A DNA stretch of 64,000 nucleotides from Treponema sp. (lineage in GTDB: Bacteria > Spirochaetota > Spirochaetia > Treponematales > Breznakiellaceae), in assembly GCA_012517385.1 (NCBI GenBank), contig JAAYUZ010000053.1, forward strand, positions 1 to 64,000, given 5' to 3'. The position numbers and the translations under genes were made by a program. Position 1 is the stretch's first letter. Each line of letters begins with the position of its first letter. A model generated the notes under the pieces. That model had not been told where the DNA came from. It worked only from the letters and a program-made list of their open reading frames with translations, and made no database searches. Below are positions 53,952-62,724 of this stretch, one piece after another.

Positions 53952-56248
53952 GCATTTACAACCTTCCATACCCGTTCGACCCGTTTAAGATTGCTGCTGG
54001 TTTTTAAGATCAACTTATACTGCCCAGTTTCAGTTAATATAATCGGATCCAGTTCAATAGACGAACCAGCTTTTATGCTTATTCTATCCTGTCGTATGGT
54101 TTTTGATTTTGATGGGTCCAGATCCATTTTATAAAAAAGCACTTCAAAGATACCGTCTTTGCCGGTATTATTGCTCACGATAAACTGCACCCCGCTGCCA
54201 ACCTGGGCGGGGATCTTATCGGTGTAGATCACCGGTTCGTTGGTAATAGAAAATGAAATGGTATCGATGGGAATCTCATGTTTCACCGGCCCCTGACTGA
54301 CTGGTTCCTGGCTGGCCGGCCCCGGATTTGTCTTCTCCGGTTCTTTTTTAACAGTTCCGGTATCAGAAATAAAACTGCGGACACCGATAAGTCGGGGGCC
54401 GAAATATGTATCATTCAATGTGGAGATGAGCACTCCCGTCCGCGGTCCCTGGGAAACTGCGTGGATCATCCTGGTTGTATCAATAAGGAGTGCCACGTGG
54501 CTTGGGAAGCCTCCCGCTGTGTCAAAGACGAGAATATCCCCCGGTTGTGCCTTTGCAAGGGGGACTGGTGCACCGATAAGCCATATCTGACGGGATGAAC
54601 GGGGAAGTGTGATCTGGGCAGCTTCGCGATATACAAAGCCTACAAAACCGGAACAATCAAAGGCTGCTGGAGAGGCTGCTCCATACATATAGGGAACGCC
54701 GGTATATTTCATTGCAGTTGATACGATTGCGGTGCGCAGGGCCCTACTTGTATCAAGAGCAGAAAGCAGATGAAAGGGGAATAAAAAGAGGAGTAATGTA
54801 ATATGGAATCTTGGAACAAGTCTGAATCTCCAGACTGAATAATTCTGCATTGCTATGCCTTCGTTATATAGTATACAGCGATTTCTACCAGATTCCTTGG
54901 CTCTATACAAGGCTTCATCGGCACAGGCAATACTTTCTTGAATATCTTGCTGGTAGGTGCTTGTATAAATACCAATACTGACTGTTACCGAAACTTCAGG
55001 ATGTTCTTTAAATGTAAGGTTTTGAACATGTTCCCTGATACGTTCTGCAACTGTTAATGCTATTTTTTCATCCGCTCCGTGGAGCAGTATAAGTATTTCG
55101 TCCCCGCCGTATCGGCAGCTGATATCATGGGATCGGAAGGCTTCTTTGCAGGCTGTAGCCACCCCTACCAATACGGAATCGCCGAACAGATGTCCATAAT
55201 TGTCGTTTATGGTTTTAAAGTGATCAATATCAATCATTAATACAGAAAGACTTTCATCCGGTTTTGTTTCCAGAAGCATGCGATTTAGCCGGGCATGAAA
55301 AGCCCTCCGGGTCGGTAATCCGGTAAGCCAGTCTGTAGCTGCTTCCTGTTCGCTGATTTTGTACCGCAGGGCATTGGTAAAAGCAACACCCGCCTCTTCT
55401 GAGAAAAGTATGGCGGTTCCTATCTGCTCCTGGTTAAAAAAGTTCTGATCCTTTGCATAAAACTCAATAGATCCGACTATTGTGTTTTTTCGCATGATTG
55501 GCACAAGGAGTACACTGCGATAGGGCCCTGTGACCGGTGTGAACACCTGTGGGGTTATAAGTCCTTTTGATGTAAAATTACCTAAAGGAATAGGGATATG
55601 TTTAGGGTCCATTTGAGAAGAAAATCCAGAAGCTGCAAGAAGTATTGCTTCGTCCTCTTCATAAATTCGCACTGTCGCTGCATCGAAGTTTAAAAGACGG
55701 GATGCCTGATAAATCATCTGTTCAGCCGCTTCATGGGGATCTAAGGTTGTACTTAAGATGGTTGTAGCATTCCGAATCTCTTCCGATCGCTGTAAAAGCC
55801 GGCGATACTGTTCAGCTTGCTTTTTATAAGCTTCTAACTCCATAATAAGATCGGTTATATCTACGTCCCACCCTACATAGAGCCGGGGAATTTGTTTGTC
55901 CGATCTTTCCAGCACGAGAGCCCGGTGCCGCAGTGTTCTATATTCCCCCGATCTGGATTTAATTCGATATTCTCCTTCCCAATGATCACTTTCACCGCTT
56001 ATAAGACGACGATGGAATGCGGTCGTCCGTTCTAAATCTTCCGGGTGGATGAACTGAAGCCAGGTGTCATACTTCATTTCCCGGTCCGTATAACCTAAGT
56101 TTTTCCAGATTGTATTGGGTATTGCTTCGCCGGTTTCATAATTCTTGACAAATACACCAGTCCCCTTGAGAAGGGTGAGCAGATGTGGAGATTTTAGAGT
56201 CTTTTGTTTTAATGGTAATTTTTTAATATGTAAGGGTTTGCTCATCAT
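53945..56248 (-). CDS. PAS-GAF-GGDEF diguanylate cyclase fused to NlpC/P60 peptidase
   Basis: The single frame encodes 767 residues. Residues about 20-135 are PAS, 165-310 GAF, and 315-455 GGDEF with DWLTGLPTRRAF, active site RYGGDEI near 380 and an intact RxxD inhibitory site (RSHD) five residues before it. Directly after, residues 467-505 (MQNYSVWRFRLVPRFHITLL and the hydrophobic stretch LLFLFPFHLLSA) look like a signal peptide or membrane anchor, then an NlpC/P60 domain with catalytic AFDCSGFVGF (Cys near 532), FPSHVALLID and MIHAVSQG, and a C-terminal beta-sandwich-like tail. An internal ATG at 54850 with GAAGG upstream could start the peptidase alone. It is thus either a transmembrane bifunctional protein or two genes joined by loss of a stop. 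Confidence 0.85.
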   Translation of the reverse strand: MMSKPLHIKKLPLKQKTLKSPHLLTLLKGTGVFVKNYETGEAIPNTIWKNLGYTDREMKYDTWLQFIHPEDLERTTAFHRRLISGESDHWEGEYRIKSRSGEYRTLRHRALVLERSDKQIPRLYVGWDVDITDLIMELEAYKKQAEQYRRLLQRSEEIRNATTILSTTLDPHEAAEQMIYQASRLLNFDAATVRIYEEDEAILLAASGFSSQMDPKHIPIPLGNFTSKGLITPQVFTPVTGPYRSVLLVPIMRKNTIVGSIEFYAKDQNFFNQEQIGTAILFSEEAGVAFTNALRYKISEQEAATDWLTGLPTRRAFHARLNRMLLETKPDESLSVLMIDIDHFKTINDNYGHLFGDSVLVGVATACKEAFRSHDISCRYGGDEILILLHGADEKIALTVAERIREHVQNLTFKEHPEVSVTVSIGIYTSTYQQDIQESIACADEALYRAKESGRNRCILYNEGIAMQNYSVWRFRLVPRFHITLLLFLFPFHLLSALDTSRALRTAIVSTAMKYTGVPYMYGAASPAAFDCSGFVGFVYREAAQITLPRSSRQIWLIGAPVPLAKAQPGDILVFDTAGGFPSHVALLIDTTRMIHAVSQGPRTGVLISTLNDTYFGPRLIGVRSFISDTGTVKKEPEKTNPGPASQEPVSQGPVKHEIPIDTISFSITNEPVIYTDKIPAQVGSGVQFIVSNNTGKDGIFEVLFYKMDLDPSKSKTIRQDRISIKAGSSIELDPIILTETGQYKLILKTSSNLKRVERVWKVVNAK

Positions 56249-56310
56249 TGATTTATTATAAACCTAATTTTCTGGATGTAAAGATAGGAATTATAAATTA
56301 TACTAAAGCC

Positions 56311-57750
56311 ATGCCGAGGATGAAACTATCAATCCGAAAGAAGTTGCTGATATTTTATCTTATTGCGATCAGCGCAGTAACATTGCTGGACCTGTATGTT
56401 CAGCTGGTTACCTATCATGGTGTTCAGGAATTCGACTTCCGTTTAAATCGATACCATCAAATCCATCGGCTCAGGCTTGATGTAACACAACAATTTCTTC
56501 GAGTGGAACGTCAATTACGGGAGGGGTCTATTCCTGATGAAGCCCAGTTAGATCAGGAACAGCGGTCCTTATATTACACCCTTTCTCAACTGGAATCCAG
56601 TGAAAGTGAAACTAAGGATGTATTCTTTAACCTCCGGGCTGCCCGACGGGGTCTGGATGCCTATTTTGTTCAATTGGGAAAGGGAATTCTGCATCGTCAA
56701 CAACGAGAAGCAAATTGGTATCAGGATATAGCCTATGCAAATAAAATAGCTGTTTATATTGATGGATACCTGGCGGCGGTCCTTTCTGATGCGATGCAGG
56801 CCGGGTCTGATTTATACCAGGATCTTGTAAAGCGCATAACCCGTATTCGGACGATTACCCTTGGTTTACTTGCTATGTTTATTATTCTTTTAGGTTCCGC
56901 AGCCGTCGCCTTTTCTTCATCAATCGCTAATCCGATTCATAGGCTGGCAGAAGCTGCTTCGAGGATTTCAAAGGGTGATTTAGAAATAAGTGAAATATGG
57001 GCCAATACTGGTGATGAGATTGAAACCTTAGCCAATGCTTTTAATACCATGAGTCAGAATATAAAAAGAATGGTGATGGATTTAAAAGAGAAGGCTGATC
57101 TAGAGCGGCGGCTCAGGGAAGAGGATCAGGCCCTCCGTGAAGCCCAGTTCATCAATTTACAGGATCAGATACGGCCCCATTTTTTATTTAATGCCATTAA
57201 CACCATAGCAAGAACCGCCATGTTTGAGGGAGCCTATGAAACAGAACAGCTTACCCTGGCTTTAGGAACCCTGTTCAGATATGCCCTCGAAGCTCCCCAT
57301 GCGCTGGTTAGTATTGAAGAAGAATGTATGGTGGTTGGTGAATATCTGAAATTTCAGGCACTCCGATTTGGAAAAAGGCTTCAGTGGGAAATGAATATTC
57401 AGCAAGAATCAAGAACGGTACTTATTCCACGGTTTACCCTTCAGCCCTTTGTGGAAAATGCAGTTCGTCATGGGATAGAGCCGCTTGAACTGGGCGGAAC
57501 AGTGCGTATCATGATTAATAAAAGAGGAAATCGGGTGTACGCAAAAATTATAGATACGGGCAAGGGAATGGAAACATCTAAACTCAGGAAGGAATATGAA
57601 GGAATAGGTATCAATAATGTGCGTAAACGTCTGCAGCTCTGTTACGGCGAACAGGCGGTTCTGCGTATTAAAAGTACGGTGGGGCAGGGAACAGAGGTTT
57701 CTATTTCCTTTCCAGTAATAAACTCAATGGGGCTCCCTTGTAATGAATGA
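56311..57750 (+). CDS. LytS/YesM-type sensor histidine kinase
   Basis: From ATG 56311 the protein has 479 residues: a first membrane segment (IRKKLLIFYLIAISAVTLLD), an extracytoplasmic region of about 160 residues, a second segment (TLGLLAMFIILLGSAAVAFS), HAMP with ISKGDLEISEIWANTGDEIE, and a His_kinase domain with LQDQIRPHFLFNAINTIART (phospho-acceptor in PHFLFN) and ATPase motifs FVENAVRHGIEP, DTGKGM and GIGINNVRKRL. An in-frame TTG at 56248 would add 21 residues. TATACT lies six bases before ATG 56311. It overlaps its response regulator by eight bases and probably senses the TRAP substrate. Confidence 0.9.
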   Translation: MPRMKLSIRKKLLIFYLIAISAVTLLDLYVQLVTYHGVQEFDFRLNRYHQIHRLRLDVTQQFLRVERQLREGSIPDEAQLDQEQRSLYYTLSQLESSESETKDVFFNLRAARRGLDAYFVQLGKGILHRQQREANWYQDIAYANKIAVYIDGYLAAVLSDAMQAGSDLYQDLVKRITRIRTITLGLLAMFIILLGSAAVAFSSSIANPIHRLAEAASRISKGDLEISEIWANTGDEIETLANAFNTMSQNIKRMVMDLKEKADLERRLREEDQALREAQFINLQDQIRPHFLFNAINTIARTAMFEGAYETEQLTLALGTLFRYALEAPHALVSIEEECMVVGEYLKFQALRFGKRLQWEMNIQQESRTVLIPRFTLQPFVENAVRHGIEPLELGGTVRIMINKRGNRVYAKIIDTGKGMETSKLRKEYEGIGINNVRKRLQLCYGEQAVLRIKSTVGQGTEVSISFPVINSMGLPCNE

Positions 57751-58960
57751 GATTGCCATTCTTATTGCAGATGATGAAGCCTTGGAACGAAGGGCTCTTA
57801 CAAAAATAATTCAGGAAATGAATATCTCTGGACTTGAATTGTATGAGGCTGAGAACGGAAGGGCTGTCTTGGATACTATTCAGCAAAGGAAGATCCATAT
57901 TCTATTATTAGATATTAAAATGCCCGGGTTAGATGGGATAAATACCGCAAGACAGATTCGGCTGCTTTCACCGGGAACTCGTATTATCTTTGTAACCGCC
58001 TTTAGTGAATTTGATTATGCCCGGGAAGCTATTCGGCTTGGTGTGGAAGAATACCTTGTAAAACCGGTCTCTCGAGAAGTAGTTCAGAGTACTCTCAATA
58101 CTTTGATACAACAGATCTTGCAACAAGAAGGGGAAGAAAATTCTGGCACCCTTGCTGAAAATCTGTTACAGCAGGAAGTGGAAGCCGCACTTGGCAGGGA
58201 GGAACTTACCAATGATACATTGGACACCTACCTGCGACTTAGGCAATTTCAATGGAAAAGACGTTATGTACTATCGGTTGTTCACGATTGTGAAAAAAGG
58301 GGAAATGATCTGAACAAAGTGAGAATTCTATTCAAAAAAAATTTTAATGCTCAGCATACACTGGTTCTTGCAGGTATCCATGAGGCAAGGTGTTCTTTAC
58401 ATGCAGTAATATTCTTTATAAAGGATGTTACCGGTGAAGAAATACAGCAGGAGCTTGCTCATTGTTTAGAAGACGTTCGGGTAAATCTGGGAATTCAAAT
58501 ATATTGTGTTGTAATGGAGTGGAAACAGGGTGAGATTCAGTCAATGTTGCAGAATATCCAGAATTACAGATCCCTTGTAAATTCTGTATTTCCTGTTTTA
58601 ATCCTCACTTCTGAAATTCAAACTGCATTTGAGAATCCGAGAGGAAAGATCGCTAAAGTAATAGAATACTTGAAACAGCACCTGGCGCAGGATGTATCCC
58701 TGGAAGAAGCTGCCCGTGTTGTAGGACTTTCTCCCTTTCATGTAAGCCATTTGTTTAAAACATACCAGGGTGAGACCTTTGTACAAGTTTATACCCGCTT
58801 ACGTATAGAAACTGCAAAGCAATTACTTAAGGATGGCCATTACTCCATCAAGGAAATATGCGGAATGCTTGGATTCAAGGAACAGGCCTATTTTACCCGG
58901 GTTTTTAAAAAAAGAGAGGGCATAAGTCCTGCCATGTTTCAAAAGCAATATATGAAATGA
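57743..58960 (+). CDS. AraC-type response regulator (YesN-like)
   Basis: The 405-residue protein has an N-terminal receiver with acidic pair IADDEALE, phospho-acceptor ILLLDIKMPGLDG and lysine EEYLVKPVS, a middle region, and a C-terminal AraC DNA-binding domain with two helix-turn-helix units (VSLEEAARVVGLSPFHVSHL and SIKEICGMLGFKEQAYFTRV). It is the partner of the kinase with which it overlaps, and by position it controls the TRAP transporter genes that follow. Confidence 0.92.
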   Translation: MNEIAILIADDEALERRALTKIIQEMNISGLELYEAENGRAVLDTIQQRKIHILLLDIKMPGLDGINTARQIRLLSPGTRIIFVTAFSEFDYAREAIRLGVEEYLVKPVSREVVQSTLNTLIQQILQQEGEENSGTLAENLLQQEVEAALGREELTNDTLDTYLRLRQFQWKRRYVLSVVHDCEKRGNDLNKVRILFKKNFNAQHTLVLAGIHEARCSLHAVIFFIKDVTGEEIQQELAHCLEDVRVNLGIQIYCVVMEWKQGEIQSMLQNIQNYRSLVNSVFPVLILTSEIQTAFENPRGKIAKVIEYLKQHLAQDVSLEEAARVVGLSPFHVSHLFKTYQGETFVQVYTRLRIETAKQLLKDGHYSIKEICGMLGFKEQAYFTRVFKKREGISPAMFQKQYMK

Positions 58961-59105
58961 TGCCAGCTGTTGCCAGTAAAATCGCAAAAAAGTACAAATA
59001 AAAGCAAAATCTTTGTAAACAACTTTTACCATGAGCCTCTAACATTATAAGTGCCGTACCAATACTGTAGTGCGGAAAAAAGCTTGTAATGTTTAGGAGG
59101 TTTTT

Positions 59106-60116
59106 ATGAAGAAATTACTGTTGGTAATATCCGGTATTGCCCTGGTCTCATCGATTGTATTTGCCAGCGGAACCCAGGATCAAGGACAGAATGCTGCACC
59201 AAAAGAGGTGAAGCCCATAGTACTCCGCCTTGCAGAAACGCACCCCGCGGATTATCCCACCACAAAAGGTGATATACGATTTGCTGAATTAGTAAAGGAA
59301 CGAACCAATGGAAGAATTATCATCGAAGTATATCCCAGCTCCCAGCTTGGTCAGGAAAAGGCTGTAATAGAACAGGTACAGTTTGGCGCTATTGATTTTA
59401 CCCAGGTCAGTATCTCTCCCCTTGCGTCCTTTGTACCGGTCCTTAATGCGTTACAGATGCCCTACCTGTATCGGTCAGAAGAACACATGTGGAAGGTTCT
59501 GCTTGGTCCAATTGGCAAGGAACTGCTTGCATCACTGGAACCATCCGGTTTTATTGGTATTGGCTGGTTCGAGCCTGGAGCACGCAATTTCTATAATTCC
59601 AAACGTCCTGTGTATAAACCAGAAGATTTGGCGGGTTTAAAAATCAGGGTTCAGGAAAGTGAGCTCATGGTTGGTATGGTGCAGGCCCTTGGTGCGGTTG
59701 CTACCCCCATGCCCTATGGTGAAGTGTATTCAGGTTTACAGACCGGTGTTATAGATGGTGCTGAAAACAATTGGCCCAGCTATGAGTCTACCAGTCATTA
59801 TGAGGTTGCCAAATATTACACCCTGGACGGGCATACCAGGGTTCCAGAAATTATTATTGCATCCAAGATTTCCATGCAGAAGCTGTCCAAGGAGGATCAG
59901 GAAATCATTAAGCAGGCTGCCCTGGATGCTATACCCTATCAGCGCCAGTTATGGGCAGAACGGGAGAAGGCCTCTGAAGCTAAGGTTCGCGCTGGAGGCA
60001 GTGTGATCATTGAGGTTACCGATAAAACTCCATGGCAGGAAAGGATGCAATCCCTCTACGCTAAGCAGCCCAGCGATGTTCAAGCTCTGATTAAACGGAT
60101 TCAGGAAGTTAAATAG
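59106..60116 (+). CDS. TRAP transporter solute-binding protein (DctP family)
   Basis: The 336-residue exported protein starts with a signal peptide (MKKLLLVISGIALVSSIVFA then SGTQDQ) and has DctP features: LRLAETHPADYPTTKGDIRF, RIIIEVYPSSQLGQEKAVIE, GVIDGAENNWPSYE. It binds an organic acid or similar anion in the periplasm. No lipobox cysteine is seen. AGGAGG precedes the ATG. The TTTTAC and TATAAG hexamers near 59020-59045 could be its promoter. The ligand is not predictable. Confidence 0.92.
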   Translation: MKKLLLVISGIALVSSIVFASGTQDQGQNAAPKEVKPIVLRLAETHPADYPTTKGDIRFAELVKERTNGRIIIEVYPSSQLGQEKAVIEQVQFGAIDFTQVSISPLASFVPVLNALQMPYLYRSEEHMWKVLLGPIGKELLASLEPSGFIGIGWFEPGARNFYNSKRPVYKPEDLAGLKIRVQESELMVGMVQALGAVATPMPYGEVYSGLQTGVIDGAENNWPSYESTSHYEVAKYYTLDGHTRVPEIIIASKISMQKLSKEDQEIIKQAALDAIPYQRQLWAEREKASEAKVRAGGSVIIEVTDKTPWQERMQSLYAKQPSDVQALIKRIQEVK

Positions 60117-60130
60117 CACTTGTTACCCAG

Positions 60131-60165
60131 AAGGGGCTGTCCAAAAAATTGGGACAGCCTCTTTT
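60131..60165 (+). terminator. Intraoperon terminator between dctP and dctQ genes
   Basis: A 12-base stem (60131-60142 with 60152-60163, core GCTGTCC) is followed by TTTTATATT. Partial termination would make more binding protein than permease, a common arrangement in such operons. Confidence 0.75.
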
Positions 60166-60186
60166 ATATTGGTATGAGGTTGATAA

Positions 60187-60735
60187 ATGAGAAACAGGGT
60201 TGTAGCCTTTTTTAATATTGTTCATATCGCATTGGTATATCTTGCTCAAATTCTAATGATTTTAATGGTACTCATCATTTTTACCAATGTGGTACTTCGG
60301 TATGTATTTAACAGCGGATTAATGTGGTCCGAAGAGGTAGCCCTTTTATTGGCTGTCTGGTTCATTTTTATTGCGATGAGTATTGGTGTTAAGCAGGACC
60401 TGCATATTAATATTTCTGTTTTACCTCAAAAAATACTGAAACCCTTTGTGCTTACCCTGCTTAATAAAATTAAAAATATAGTTGTATGTCTTATTGCAGT
60501 AGTCATGTTGATAGATGGATGGAAACTTGTACAGTTCACCATGACTTCTATTATGCCGGCGACCAAACTACCTGCTGGTTATCTGTATGCCATTCTTCCC
60601 ATCAGTGCTGTGATTATGATCTATGAATCACTGATGGATTTTTTTCACATTGATACCAATGATGAAGCAGTGGATGCATTTTTATCCGGGAACGGAAGCT
60701 TTGCTGCAGTTGTAAAGGGGGCTCATCGTGGCTGA
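60187..60735 (+). CDS. TRAP transporter small permease (DctQ family)
   Basis: The 182-residue protein has four membrane segments and the DctQ motifs VVLRYVFNSGLMWSEEVALL and GVKQDLHINISVLP. It pairs with the large permease that follows and overlaps it by eight bases. Sodium- or proton-coupled uptake of the ligand delivered by the binding protein is the known role of the complex. Confidence 0.9.
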   Translation: MRNRVVAFFNIVHIALVYLAQILMILMVLIIFTNVVLRYVFNSGLMWSEEVALLLAVWFIFIAMSIGVKQDLHINISVLPQKILKPFVLTLLNKIKNIVVCLIAVVMLIDGWKLVQFTMTSIMPATKLPAGYLYAILPISAVIMIYESLMDFFHIDTNDEAVDAFLSGNGSFAAVVKGAHRG

Positions 60736-62032
60736 TCTCAATATAGCGACAATACTGCTTTTGGGGCTCTTTGTTTTTTTCATGATTATCCGGCTCCCTA
60801 TAACATTTTCCCTTATCTTTTCATCTATCATTACTGCCCTCTATCTTAAGATCCCCCTGATGGCTGTGGTACAGCAAATGGTTCAAGGTGTACGGTCTTT
60901 CAGCCTTTTAGCAATACCCTTCTTTATAATTGCGGGAGAAATGATGGGGCAGGGGGGTATATCTCGACGGCTTATTTTATTCTCTAACCTTTTGGTAGGC
61001 CGAATCCGGGGAGGTTTAGCCCAGGTAAATTGTCTTGCCAGTATGTTCTTTGGTGGAATATCAGGTTCAGCAGTTGCTGATGTGTCATCTATTGGAACCA
61101 TATTAATCCCAATGATGAAAGAGAAGGGCTATGATGATGACTTCTCTGTTGGTATTACCGTTACAAGCGCTTGTCAGGGTGTAATTATTCCGCCGAGCCA
61201 TAATATGATTATCTATTCTCTGGCTGCAGGAGGTGTTTCGGTAGGGCGTCTTTTCCTCGGTGGATTCATTCCGGGGGTTCTCCTGGGCGTAGGCCTCATG
61301 ATTGTAAGCTATATTTTTGCGATTAAACGGAATTACCCAAAAGAACGGAAATATACAATAAACGAAGCCTTGCAAATTACCAAGGATGCGATACTTGGGC
61401 TTTTTACCGCAGTCATTATCATCGGCGGAGTTATTTCCGGAGTTTTCACCGCCACCGAGTCAGCAGCCATAGCTGTGGTCTATGCGTTTATAATTACCTT
61501 TTTTGTGTACCGTGAGATTCCTCTTAAGGTTTTTCCCCGTATTTTGTATAACTCATTAAAGACACTGGCTATGGTAATGGCCCTTATCGCTGCTGCCAGT
61601 GCTTTTGGCTGGTTAATGGCTTATCTGCGTATTCCCGCAAAGGCTACAGAAGCGCTCCTTATGGTAACCCATAACAAGGTATTACTCTTAATTCTTATTA
61701 ATCTGCTCCTCCTCTTGCTGGGAATGATTATGGATATGGCCCCCCTCATCCTGATAACCACGCCGATCTTGTATCCAGTGGTTGTGACTGCACTGGGAAT
61801 GTCTCCAATTCATTTTGGTATTATGCTCATTCTGAATCTCGCGATCGGTCTTACAACTCCTCCAGTGGGTTCTGCCCTCTTTGTAGGTTGTGCTGTTGGA
61901 AGAATTAGGATTGAACAGGTAGTCAAGACCATGCTTCCCATGTGGCTGGTTATGATTGGAGTGTTAATGCTCATTACCTTTGTCCCGGAAATCACTCTAT
62001 GGATTCCGGATATGCTTATGCCCCAGAAATGA
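60728..62032 (+). CDS. TRAP transporter large permease (DctM family)
   Basis: The 434-residue protein has about twelve membrane segments and the family motifs LAIPFFIIAGEMMGQGGISR, GGISGSAVADVSSIGTILIP and NLAIGLTTPPVGSALFVGCA. It starts at GTG 60728 inside the small permease gene. It forms the transport channel of the system. Its 3-prime end overlaps the convergent tag gene by 17 bases. Confidence 0.94.
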   Translation: MADLNIATILLLGLFVFFMIIRLPITFSLIFSSIITALYLKIPLMAVVQQMVQGVRSFSLLAIPFFIIAGEMMGQGGISRRLILFSNLLVGRIRGGLAQVNCLASMFFGGISGSAVADVSSIGTILIPMMKEKGYDDDFSVGITVTSACQGVIIPPSHNMIIYSLAAGGVSVGRLFLGGFIPGVLLGVGLMIVSYIFAIKRNYPKERKYTINEALQITKDAILGLFTAVIIIGGVISGVFTATESAAIAVVYAFIITFFVYREIPLKVFPRILYNSLKTLAMVMALIAAASAFGWLMAYLRIPAKATEALLMVTHNKVLLLILINLLLLLLGMIMDMAPLILITTPILYPVVVTALGMSPIHFGIMLILNLAIGLTTPPVGSALFVGCAVGRIRIEQVVKTMLPMWLVMIGVLMLITFVPEITLWIPDMLMPQK

Positions 62033-62600
62033 GTTCTCCATGCCTGTAGCAATCCACCAGGTGGTCATTTACGAGGCCTGCGGATTGCATATAGGCATAG
62101 ATGATGGTGGGGCCTACGAAGGTAAAGCCCCGCTGTTTTAGCTCAAGAGAAATGGTTTCTGAAAGGGGGGTAACAGGGGGTATTTCGGAAAGGTTTTTCC
62201 AGTGGTTTACGATGGGACGTCCTTCAACCCAGGACCAGAGCCATTCTGAGAAATCTTCGCCCTTGTCCTGCATGGCTAGAAAGGCCCGTGCATTTATCAC
62301 CGCCGATTCGATCTTCCGCCGGTTTCGGATAATCCCTGTATTCAACAGCAAACGGGAAATATCCTGTTCGGTATACCGGGCAATAGCATCAGGGTCAAGG
62401 TCGTTCATGGCAGCCAGGTAGCCCTGACGCCGTTTAAGGATGGTGAGCCAGGAAAGACCGGCCTGAGCGCCTTCGAGAATAAGCAGGGAGAACAGTTTTT
62501 TGCTCTCCCTGAGGGGCACACCCCATTCAGTATCATGATAGTGCTGGTAATCCGGATCTTTAAGACACCAGGGACAGCGGAAGGGCTGCAGTATTTCCAT
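62016..62600 (-). CDS. tag: DNA-3-methyladenine glycosylase I
   Basis: The 194-residue base-excision enzyme removes 3-methyladenine. It has RCPWCLKDPDYQHYHDTEWG (zinc cysteine and catalytic region), LILEGAQAGLSWLTILKRR, and the C-terminal FTFVGPTIIYAYMQSAGLVNDH with a downstream CYRH zinc ligand pair. All Tag zinc-snap residues appear present. It is transcribed toward the TRAP operon and overlaps its end. Confidence 0.94.
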   Translation of the reverse strand: MEILQPFRCPWCLKDPDYQHYHDTEWGVPLRESKKLFSLLILEGAQAGLSWLTILKRRQGYLAAMNDLDPDAIARYTEQDISRLLLNTGIIRNRRKIESAVINARAFLAMQDKGEDFSEWLWSWVEGRPIVNHWKNLSEIPPVTPLSETISLELKQRGFTFVGPTIIYAYMQSAGLVNDHLVDCYRHGELISGA

Positions 62601-62665
62601 AGGAACACTGTATCAAATAGTGGCAACTCCGCAAAGAGCACGGAAGTGAAAGCTCACGATTGCCC

Positions 62666-62708
62666 TTGACAGCTGCCTGGTGGGGGGGTATAATTGCCAA
62701 CGATGGCA
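62666..62708 (+). promoter_or_regulatory. Consensus promoter with LacI-type operator
   Basis: TTGACA (62666-62671) and TATAAT (62689-62694) are 17 bases apart, matching the consensus exactly. Immediately after, TGCCA-N4-TGGCA (62695-62708) is a palindrome centred on CG, the usual form of a LacI-family operator, suggesting autoregulation by the gene that follows. Confidence 0.82.
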
Positions 62709-62724
62709 TAAAGGAGACAATAAA

